Part shown: positions 1 to 5,313 of the stretch, one piece after another
How the letters are laid out: each line of letters opens with the position of its first letter
Position numbering within the stretch: position 1 is the first letter of the stretch
Assembly (NCBI GenBank): GCA_027483425.1
Contig: JAIXUR010000401.1
Span: 1-5,711 of the forward strand
Direction: 5' to 3'
DNA: 5,711 bases
Source: Cyanobacteriota bacterium
GTDB taxonomy: Bacteria; Cyanobacteriota; Cyanobacteriia; Phormidesmidales; Phormidesmidaceae
The notes under the pieces: generated by a model
What the model saw: only the letters and a program-made list of their open reading frames with translations
What the model was told of the DNA's origin: nothing
The model's database searches: none
Program-made: the position numbers and the translations under genes

Positions 1-1
1 A

Positions 2-91
2 GAAGCCCTGTTTGGGGCTCAACTCGACGGCGAAATCAGGTCCCTGGCCGAGGCTCAGCTATTCTTGGCCCAGCGTTATCCCCAGGCCTAG
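2..91 (+). CDS. C-terminal end of an unrecognised protein (partial)
   Basis: An open frame enters from the left edge in the second reading phase and ends at TAG 89-91. It gives 29 residues, ending LAQRYPQA, with an alternating charged and hydrophobic pattern that suggests an amphipathic helix (around EIRSLAEAQLFLAQRY). Codon choice (GCC, CTG, GAC) matches the genes downstream. The same stretch also stays open in the first phase, but that reading is rich in Gly, Pro and Arg and looks like an artefact. The fragment is too short to assign a family. That it is a real gene end is an inference from composition and position. Confidence 0.5.
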   Translation, partial: EALFGAQLDGEIRSLAEAQLFLAQRYPQA

Positions 92-313
92 GCCCAGACC
101 TAGACAACGCTCCTGCGGCCCCAGCTAGAGCACCGGTACAGTAGGGCCAAAAACCCGGTTTCTTCGTCGCTGCGCTAACGGCATGATTGGCCTTTGGGTC
201 AAGAAACCGGGTTTCTGTACCGACGTTCTAGGGGCAAGATACTGGCACAGGTTGCTCCCCGTCGGGGTGAGAACGGGGTAGAGTGGCAAAGTTATTGACT
301 TCCGCCTTCTCCC
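92..313. other. Intergenic region, 222 bp
   Basis: No credible coding sequence is seen. The left part holds the bulged inverted repeat described separately (134-222). The right part (about 253-283) is a G/C-rich patch in which CGGGG recurs, with a tight CCCC/GGGG hairpin at 257-267 and the imperfect direct repeat CGGGGTGAGA / CGGGGTAGAG. I could not find a convincing -35/-10 pair; TAGAGT at 279-284 is the best -10 guess and it is weak. There is no Shine-Dalgarno sequence directly before the ATG at 314, which is common in cyanobacteria. Confidence 0.6.
134..222. repeat. Bulged inverted repeat of AAACCCGGTTTCTT type
   Basis: AAACCCGGTTTCTT at 151-164 is matched perfectly by its reverse complement at 201-214, giving a 14-bp stem around a 36-nt loop. 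A second perfect pair lies outside it: CGGTACAG at 134-141 with CTGTACCG at 215-222. The right arm is continuous, while the left arm has a 9-nt insertion (142-150). The core is itself nearly palindromic. From memory, this core is a high-copy dispersed repeat in filamentous cyanobacteria. I see no target-site duplication or transposase, so a REP- or MITE-like element or an RNA hairpin is as far as I can go. Confidence 0.8.
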
Positions 314-1927
314 ATGACCCTAGCTGTCGGCACGGCCCTCCAGAATGGCACCTACGTCCTCGACGCTTGGATTGCCGATGATGCCCTGGGGCCGGTGTAT
401 CTGGCTATGCACGTCCCAACCGGTCAGTGGGTACAGCTGCGGGTGCTGGGCAGTCGATCGCCAGAGACCCTGCCTGCCGCCAGCGATCGCCAGGCGTTTT
501 ACCACTATCTAGAGCAGGTGAACGGGCTCGAGAACCCGGCTTTTCCGACTGGGTTGGGGGGCTTTGAAGAGGAGGGGGTCTGCTACCAAATCCTCGCCTG
601 CCCCGCGGGTACCTCCCTCGATCGCCTGGTTACGCCGCAGACCCTGCTGCCCCCTCGCCTCAGCCTGGGCATCGTGCGGCAGCTGCTGGCGGCCTTGGAT
701 ACCCTGCGCCCCCTAGGCTGGGCTGGGTTGCGGTTGACCCCCGACCAGGTGTGGCTCGTCCCTGGCCCTCAAGCTCCTGACCCGCTGGCCCCTGACCTGC
801 CCCAGGTGATCTTGACCGGGTTTGACCTGGCCGCCCCACTCCATTCCCCGATCGCTCCCCTCGACGCCCCCCTCGACGCCCCCTCCGACGCTAGTCAGAT
901 CGCCGGTCAGGTCGCCCCCGATGAAGCGGCCCTAGTGCGGGCGTTGAGCAACCTGCTTTACTTCTTGCTCACGGGGCAGCGGGCTGAGACGACCCACGCC
1001 CCCCTAGCCGTGGATGTGCGCCGCCGTCACCCCAGCCTACCCCCTAGCCTGGACAAGGTTCTAGAGTTGGGGAGCCCCCAGACCCAACCCTGGCCCAGCC
1101 TGGGACTGACAGAGTGGGGGGCGCTGTTGCCAGCGATCGCGGATCTTCCCCTAGCGGCTCCAGCTCCAGCTCCCAGCGCGCCAGAGTCCGCTGCCACAAG
1201 GTTTGTTCCCTCTGTCCCCTCGCCTGGATTGCCCGCCCAGGCCATCGCTGACCCCGCTCGGTCCAGGGGCACCCTGGTTACCCATGGCATCCCTGGCAGC
1301 CAGCCAGAAGCCCGAGCTATGGCCCCTCTACGGTCCTACAAATCTCGCTCTACCCCCGCCGCGGCCCTGGTGATCACGGGGCTGGTGGCCACCTTTAGCG
1401 GCCTTGGGTTTGGCCTCTACGCTCGCCTCCATCCGGCCAGCTCGGCCAGCCAGGAGCGCCTTAATCCTAACCAGTCGTTTCCGCCCCTGCCCGACTGGAA
1501 CGAAGACGACCTGTGGCAACCCTGGGATCAGGCCCCAGCCCTGCGCAGTCGACCGGACTACGGCAATACCCCACCCTCCGGGTCTAATCAGCCCACCGTT
1601 GACGTTACCCCTGCCGCCCAAGAGCCCGCCGCCCCCCCTCCGGCGGTGACCCAACCCGAGCTAACTCCGCCAGAGTCAACCCCCGATGCCCCAGAGGGTT
1701 GGGATCCTTCCCTAGAGCCCTGGCCGCAACCTGACTCTGACCTAGCTCCCGCCGTTCCAGAGGCTCCGGCTCCGGCCCCCCTCCCCGAGCCCATACCTGA
1801 ATCCAGCCCCCAAGCCCCCCCGGCTCCCCTGGAGGCCCCGCCGCCCAGCAATCCGGCGGAAGGGGCTGCTCCGCCCCCCCTGAACGCGCCCCCCCGGCCC
1901 GTTGCACCGGCTCCTTCGACCAGCTAA
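314..1927 (+). CDS. Predicted membrane-anchored pseudokinase with Pro/Ala-rich tail
   Basis: The protein has 537 residues. Residues 8-220 keep the outline of a bacterial Ser/Thr kinase: the entry phrase LQNGTYVL typical of cyanobacterial kinases, a helical C-lobe, and YFLLTG at 216-221, which matches the family's LYxLLTG. Every catalytic position I can align is changed. The glycine loop is ADDALGPVYLA, the VAIK lysine is Arg43 (VQLRVL), HRD becomes GLR (138-140), the catalytic-loop Asn is Gln145, DFG becomes GFD (169-171), and the Asp after the activation segment is Leu207. A linker follows, then one hydrophobic segment at about 349-371. It is preceded by R340, K343 and R345, so the N-terminus is probably cytoplasmic. 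The last 165 or so residues are Pro/Ala/Glu-rich and probably lie outside the membrane. A scaffold or sensor role is inference. The ATG start gives the kinase-like opening directly but lacks a Shine-Dalgarno sequence. Confidence 0.8.
   Translation: MTLAVGTALQNGTYVLDAWIADDALGPVYLAMHVPTGQWVQLRVLGSRSPETLPAASDRQAFYHYLEQVNGLENPAFPTGLGGFEEEGVCYQILACPAGTSLDRLVTPQTLLPPRLSLGIVRQLLAALDTLRPLGWAGLRLTPDQVWLVPGPQAPDPLAPDLPQVILTGFDLAAPLHSPIAPLDAPLDAPSDASQIAGQVAPDEAALVRALSNLLYFLLTGQRAETTHAPLAVDVRRRHPSLPPSLDKVLELGSPQTQPWPSLGLTEWGALLPAIADLPLAAPAPAPSAPESAATRFVPSVPSPGLPAQAIADPARSRGTLVTHGIPGSQPEARAMAPLRSYKSRSTPAAALVITGLVATFSGLGFGLYARLHPASSASQERLNPNQSFPPLPDWNEDDLWQPWDQAPALRSRPDYGNTPPSGSNQPTVDVTPAAQEPAAPPPAVTQPELTPPESTPDAPEGWDPSLEPWPQPDSDLAPAVPEAPAPAPLPEPIPESSPQAPPAPLEAPPPSNPAEGAAPPPLNAPPRPVAPAPSTS
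857..892 (+). repeat. Three tandem 12-bp units in the pseudokinase gene
   Basis: CCCCTCGACGCC occurs at 857-868 and 869-880, followed by a diverged third copy at 881-892. The unit is in frame and encodes PLDA, PLDA, PSDA (residues 182-193), just after the degenerate DFG position, where a true kinase would have its activation segment. Changes in copy number would keep the frame. Confidence 0.85.
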
Positions 1928-2024
1928 CTGCCCTGGTAAGGGGCTGCCCTGGCTCCACTCGCTGACCATTCGTTCAGGACAATTCTGGCAACAAAAATAC
2001 CGAAGAATTTTGTCTCCTCCCTAG

Positions 2025-2041
2025 GGCGCAGGCCCTGCGCC
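2025..2041 (+). terminator. GC-rich hairpin, possible transcription end of the pseudokinase gene
   Basis: GGCGCAG (2025-2031) pairs perfectly with CTGCGCC (2035-2041) around a 3-nt loop. It lies about 100 bp after the upstream stop codon and about 90 bp before the next promoter-like box, where a terminator would be expected. There is no T-run immediately after it, so it is not a canonical intrinsic terminator. It could instead be an RNA-processing or DNA-binding structure. Confidence 0.35.
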
Positions 2042-2080
2042 TCTATCAGGGGATCTTCATTTCCCAGAAATCTCCTCAAA

Positions 2081-2100
2081 CTCGAGGCACCTGCCTCGAG
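2081..2100. promoter_or_regulatory. Near-perfect palindrome, candidate operator
   Basis: CTCGAGGCA (2081-2089) and TGCCTCGAG (2092-2100) are exact reverse complements separated by two bases. The centre lies about 40 bp upstream of the TATAAT at 2131, near position -52 if transcription starts about 7 bp after that box. This is a usual place for an activator dimer, which would fit the lack of a recognisable -35 box. No T-run follows, so a terminator is less likely. I do not recognise the site as that of a named regulator. Confidence 0.45.
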
Positions 2101-2130
2101 ATCTGCCCGATGTAGGAAGAATAAGGGCGT

Positions 2131-2136
2131 TATAAT
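2131..2136 (+). promoter_or_regulatory. -10 box (TATAAT) of the 110-aa gene
   Basis: A perfect consensus TATAAT lies about 52 bp upstream of the ATG at 2189. With a 17- or 18-bp spacer the -35 position reads CGATGT or CCGATG, which does not resemble TTGACA. The promoter therefore probably relies on an activator or on upstream DNA. The expected leader is about 45 nt long and A/T-rich. Confidence 0.55.
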
Positions 2137-2188
2137 TCTCTACAGTTGCGACAAGCTCTGTTACAAACAAATTTTTCTGAGGTCAACT

Positions 2189-2521
2189 ATGAGTAGCCCC
2201 GTGCTGCATGCATTTTTCATGGGCCGCGCCCTGGCCGATGCCGTCAACGAGCGGGCCGAACGTTTGTTGACCGACGGCCTGAGCCTGGCGGGTAAATTTG
2301 ATGCTGAGCAGCGGGAATACTTTCGTCAGTTCACCGCTGACGTCATGGCTCGGGCCGAGCAGGCTGAAGCTGAATCAGGGGTTGCTTACTCGGGTGCCCC
2401 TGGGGCATCCGGAGAGGGCGGTACGGTCACGGATCTGCAGGCTACTATCGACACCCTGCGGGCCGAAATTGCCCAGGTGCGGGTTGCCCTACAGCAGTAT
2501 CGATCCACATCCCAGTCCTAG
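2189..2521 (+). CDS. Small conserved cyanobacterial-type helical coiled-coil protein
   Basis: The protein has 110 residues with no signal peptide or membrane segment. Residues 1-64 look helical and charged (HAFFMGRALADAVNERAE, then GKFDAEQREYFRQFTADVMARAEQ). A flexible Gly/Ala/Ser linker spans about 65-79. Residues 80-101 form a clean heptad ladder with V80, L83, I87, L90, I94, V97 and L101 at a/d positions, so it probably forms an oligomeric coiled coil. The plan recalls small phasin-like proteins. From memory it may belong to the uncharacterised cyanobacterial family DUF6825, but I could not verify this. The start is well supported: GAGG at 2179-2182 lies 6 nt before the ATG. It precedes the ABC1 kinase gene by 135 bp on the same strand. 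Function is unknown. Confidence 0.8.
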   Translation: MSSPVLHAFFMGRALADAVNERAERLLTDGLSLAGKFDAEQREYFRQFTADVMARAEQAEAESGVAYSGAPGASGEGGTVTDLQATIDTLRAEIAQVRVALQQYRSTSQS

Positions 2522-2656
2522 GCGGCCGGTTTTTCGGTCCTCCGCCCTGAATCACCCACCTTTAGATGCTCTGATGTCCTCGACCCGGGTGCGGTGAAGG
2601 GCACGGATTTTATCTATATCCGCCGTTGTGTTTTGTTCCGACTTCTAGGAGCCTCA
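2522..2656. other. Gap between the coiled-coil gene and the ABC1 kinase gene
   Basis: These 135 bp hold no gene. A weak hairpin begins at the preceding stop codon: GGCGG 2521-2525 with CCGCC 2542-2546, plus inner CCG/CGG pairing. Its only T-run is in the loop, so it is not a standard terminator. Around 2608-2620 the run ATTTTATCTATATC offers overlapping -10-like words (TATCTA 2611-2616, TATATC 2615-2620) without a clear -35. The kinase gene may therefore have its own weak promoter or be read from the promoter at 2131. Confidence 0.4.
2647..2651 (+). promoter_or_regulatory. Ribosome binding site deciding the GTG start at 2657
   Basis: AGGAG lies 5 nt before the in-frame GTG at 2657. The more upstream in-frame GTG at 2594 has no comparable purine-rich site, which is why the shorter reading is preferred. 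Confidence 0.7.
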
Positions 2657-4537
2657 GTGTCTGCCGTTTCCGATTCCTCTGCGTCGTCAAAGTTGCCCTC
2701 CCCGATGGCTAGCGGAGAGGGTGACTTAAACGATGCCCTCGGAGGGAGCGGTCACCCCTGGTCTGAGCCATTCCCCATGTCCTTGGACGATCTTTCCAGT
2801 GCATCGTCGCTGCCCTTGGCTGGCACGGTCTCCCTCGTTCCTGCCGCCGACAAGCCCTTGCCCTTTCGCCAAGAAGCCTACCGCTGGAATCGGGGGAAAT
2901 ATTCGCGCCAGCGGCGCTTTGTGGATATCTGGAGCTTTGTGCTGCAGTTGCTGTGGGCTCGCTGGCTCTACGGCAAGGCTTGGAGCTACGGTGGCACTAT
3001 CACCGCCGAGGCTCAGGTTGCCCGGCGGCGCAAGCTGGCCGTGTGGATTCGGGAAACCCTGCTGGATCTGGGCCCAACCTTTATTAAGGTCGGTCAGCTG
3101 TTTTCCACTCGGGCTGATATTTTCCCCATTGAATTCGTAGAAGAGCTGTCGAAGCTCCAGGACCGAGTACCGGCCTTTAGCTACGAGCAGGCCCGCGATA
3201 GTATCGAGGCTGACCTAGGTAAGCCCATCCACACCCTCTACCGCAGCTTCGACCCAATTCCTCTGGCGGCGGCTAGTCTGGGCCAGGTGCACCGAGCCCA
3301 ATTGCACAGCGACGAAGATGTGGTGGTTAAGGTACAGCGACCGGGGCTGCGATCGCTCTTCACCATCGACCTGTCTATTCTTAAGGGCATTGCCCACTAC
3401 TTTCAAAACCATCCCACCTGGGGCAAGGGTCGCGACTGGCTGGGCATCTACGACGAGTGCTGCCGCATTCTCTGGGAAGAAATTGACTACCTGAACGAGG
3501 GGCGCAACGCCGACACCTTTCGCCGCAACTTTCGCGGCGAAGACTGGGTGAATGTGCCTCGGGTTTTCTGGCGGTTGACCTCCGCTCGAGTCCTGACCTT
3601 GGAGTACATGCCCGGCATCAAAATTAGCCATTACGAGGCCCTAGAAGCGGCGGGGCTAGATCGCAAGCGCCTGGCCCGACTGGGGGCCCAGGCCTACCTA
3701 CACCAGCTGTTGAACAACGGCTTTTTCCACGCCGATCCCCACCCCGGTAACATTGCCGTGAGCGTGGATGGAGCGTTAATTTTCTATGACTTTGGCATGA
3801 TGGGCCAGGTGCAGCCCGTCACCCGCCAGCGGCTGATGAGCACCTTCATGGGGGTGGCCCAGCGCAATGCCGATGAGGTGATGGCCTCCCTGGTGGAGCT
3901 GGGGGCGCTGGTGGAGATGGAGGACATGAGCCCGGTGCGGCGCTCCATCCAGTATATTTTGGATAACTTCATGGACAAGCCCTTTGAGGAGCAGTCCATC
4001 AATGCCATCAGCGACGACCTCTACGCGGTAGCCTACGACCAGCCCTTTCGCTTTCCGGCTACCTTTACCTTTGTGATGCGGGCTTTTTCTACCCTGGAGG
4101 GGGTCGGCAAAGGTCTGGATCCCGAGTTTAACTTTATGGAAGCGGCCAAGCCGTTTGCGGCACAGCTTATGACCAATGGCAATTCGAACGATGGGGCGAC
4201 CCTGCTGGGCGAGTTAGGCCGTCAGGCGGCCCAGGTGAGCAGCTCTGCGCTGGGCCTACCCCGACGCATTGAAGATACCCTCGACAAGCTGGAACGGGGT
4301 GATATTCGGGTGCGGGTGCGGTCGATCGAAACCGATCGGGCCCTGCGGCGCATCAGCAGCGCCACGATGAGCAACAACTATGCCATTTTGCTGGGGGCGT
4401 TTACCCTCTCGGCTACGGGGCTACTGCTGTCAGAGTTTGTCTGGCTGGCGGTGGTGCCTGGAGTCCTGGCGGTGGGTACGGGCATTGCGTTTCTGCGGTT
4501 GCTGATGAAGATCAACCGAGCCGATCGCCTGCCCTAA
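2657..4537 (+). CDS. ABC1/AarF/UbiB-family kinase-like protein (sll1770-type)
   Basis: The protein has 626 residues from the GTG at 2657. Family motifs appear in order: KVGQ at 144-147 within FIKVGQLFSTRAD, the Ala-rich loop AAASLGQVH from 204, the nucleotide-binding Lys225 in VVVKVQRPG, EID at 275-277 within EEIDYLNEGRNA, the catalytic loop HADPHPGN (Asp360, Asn365), and DFG with metal-binding Asp378. Two hydrophobic segments at about 575-619 should anchor the C-terminus in a membrane. All key ABC1 residues are present, so the protein is probably active as an ATPase or kinase-like enzyme. The family supports quinone and prenyl-lipid metabolism. The first 75 residues or so are Ser/Pro/Gly-rich and low in complexity; the conserved part begins at YRWNRGKYSRQRR. 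It lies 21 bp upstream of the phosphatase gene, the same pairing as Synechocystis sll1770-sll1771. The family is near certain; the exact substrate is unknown. Confidence 0.93.
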   Translation: MSAVSDSSASSKLPSPMASGEGDLNDALGGSGHPWSEPFPMSLDDLSSASSLPLAGTVSLVPAADKPLPFRQEAYRWNRGKYSRQRRFVDIWSFVLQLLWARWLYGKAWSYGGTITAEAQVARRRKLAVWIRETLLDLGPTFIKVGQLFSTRADIFPIEFVEELSKLQDRVPAFSYEQARDSIEADLGKPIHTLYRSFDPIPLAAASLGQVHRAQLHSDEDVVVKVQRPGLRSLFTIDLSILKGIAHYFQNHPTWGKGRDWLGIYDECCRILWEEIDYLNEGRNADTFRRNFRGEDWVNVPRVFWRLTSARVLTLEYMPGIKISHYEALEAAGLDRKRLARLGAQAYLHQLLNNGFFHADPHPGNIAVSVDGALIFYDFGMMGQVQPVTRQRLMSTFMGVAQRNADEVMASLVELGALVEMEDMSPVRRSIQYILDNFMDKPFEEQSINAISDDLYAVAYDQPFRFPATFTFVMRAFSTLEGVGKGLDPEFNFMEAAKPFAAQLMTNGNSNDGATLLGELGRQAAQVSSSALGLPRRIEDTLDKLERGDIRVRVRSIETDRALRRISSATMSNNYAILLGAFTLSATGLLLSEFVWLAVVPGVLAVGTGIAFLRLLMKINRADRLP

Positions 4538-4558
4538 TGGTTTAGCTCCGGGTTAGCT

Positions 4559-5287
4559 ATGGTAGATGTTGTGTTTTCAGGGTTGTCTGACCCAGGTCTG
4601 CTGCGCTCCAGCAACCAGGATGACTACTACATTGACCCCGAGGGCCGCTTTTTTATGGTGGCCGATGGCATGGGGGGCTATGCCGGTGGTGAGGAGGCCA
4701 GCCGCCTGGCTACCGCGGCCATCAAAGCCTATCTCAATGAGCATTGGCATTCGGAAACCGCCATGGTCGTCCTGCTTGAGCGGGCTCTCTACCAGGCTAA
4801 CAATGCGATTCTCGAGGACCAGCGGCAGCACCCAGAACGGGCCGATATGGGGACGACCATTGTGGTGGTGACCTTTCGCAGCCGCGATTCCCAGCCCTGG
4901 TGCGCCCACGTGGGTGACTCTCGCCTCTACCGACTGCGCGGAGACGATCTAGAGCAGATCACCGAAGACCACACCTGGATTGCCAAGGCCATTCGGGCCG
5001 GGGAAGTGAGCCCCGACCATTCGCGCAGTCACCCCTGGCGCCACGTGTTGTCCCAATGCCTGGGCCGCGACGATCTGGACGAAATCGATATTCAACCTAT
5101 ACAAGTGCAGACCGGCGATCGCCTCCTACTGTGCAGCGATGGGCTCACCGAAGAGCTCACCGATTCCCTGATTGCCTCCCATTTGACTTCAATTCCCGCC
5201 TGTGAGGCGGCCGCAGCGGCCCTGGTTAGCTCGGCCAAGCAGCGGGGAGGACGCGACAACATTACCGTGGTCGTCGTCAATTATTGA
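4559..5287 (+). CDS. pphA: PP2C/PPM protein phosphatase, probable PII phosphatase PphA
   Basis: The protein has 242 residues, the length of a minimal bacterial PPM domain, with no extra domains or membrane segments. The motifs are complete: SNQDD (Asp21), VADGMGG (Asp36, Gly37), DMGTT at 96-100, HVGDSR (Asp120, the third-metal site), EDHTWI at 137-141, HVLSQCLG at 162-169, CSDGLTEELTD (Asp194) and GGRDNITVVVV (Asp233). The stretches DHTWIA, HPWRHVLSQCLGR and DRLLLCSDGLTEELTD match the Thermosynechococcus PII phosphatase as I remember it. By family knowledge, PphA removes phosphate from the T-loop serine of PII when nitrogen status changes, using Mn2+ or Mg2+ in the cytoplasm. The gene follows the ABC1 kinase by 21 bp without a visible promoter, so co-transcription is likely. 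The start lacks a clear Shine-Dalgarno sequence. The PP2C call is near certain; the PphA assignment rests on similarity from memory and on gene order. Confidence 0.87.
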   Translation: MVDVVFSGLSDPGLLRSSNQDDYYIDPEGRFFMVADGMGGYAGGEEASRLATAAIKAYLNEHWHSETAMVVLLERALYQANNAILEDQRQHPERADMGTTIVVVTFRSRDSQPWCAHVGDSRLYRLRGDDLEQITEDHTWIAKAIRAGEVSPDHSRSHPWRHVLSQCLGRDDLDEIDIQPIQVQTGDRLLLCSDGLTEELTDSLIASHLTSIPACEAAAAALVSSAKQRGGRDNITVVVVNY

Positions 5288-5297
5288 CGGCAGCATT

Positions 5298-5313
5298 GCC
5301 CTTTCAGAAGGGC
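5298..5313 (+). terminator. Short hairpin after pphA, possible terminator
   Basis: GCCCTT (5298-5303) pairs perfectly with AAGGGC (5308-5313) around TCAG, starting 11 bp after the phosphatase stop codon. What follows (TGTCTTC) is only mildly T-rich. Position and stem fit a terminator for the kinase-phosphatase unit; the weak tail lowers confidence. Confidence 0.4.

Larger units (their letters stand above)
1928..2188. other. Intergenic region, 261 bp
   Basis: No gene is seen. After the pseudokinase stop, CTGCCCTGG occurs twice (1928-1936 and 1944-1952). An A/T-rich weak hairpin follows (ACAAAAAT 1991-1998 with ATTTTGT 2007-2013), then the GC-rich hairpin at 2025-2041, the palindrome at 2081-2100, and TATAAT at 2131-2136. 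The region becomes clearly more A/T-rich towards the next gene, as expected for a promoter region. Confidence 0.6.

Noticed and set aside
134..222. CRISPR-like repeat
   Set aside because: There are only two copies, in opposite orientation, with no regular spacers; it is an inverted repeat.
1588..1958. Two long minus-strand frames rich in Gly, Ala and Arg
   Set aside because: They mirror the C-rich Pro/Ala coding on the + strand; such composition keeps opposite frames open by chance.
2521..2546. Hairpin after the 110-aa gene as an intrinsic terminator
   Set aside because: The stem is interrupted and the T-run lies in the loop rather than after the stem.
2594..2656. Upstream GTG start and 21 extra codons for the ABC1 kinase
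   Set aside because: No ribosome binding site precedes 2594, while AGGAG is ideally placed for 2657, and the extra residues show no family similarity.
2733..3140. 135-codon + strand frame in another phase of the ABC1 kinase gene
   Set aside because: It is rich in Cys, Trp and Pro, overlaps conserved ABC1 coding and has no supporting start signal.
3215..3631. 138-codon minus-strand frame inside the ABC1 kinase gene
   Set aside because: It overlaps the strongly conserved kinase core and shows no recognisable domain.
4577..4909. 110-codon minus-strand frame inside pphA
   Set aside because: It lies fully within conserved PP2C motifs, and its translation resembles no known family.
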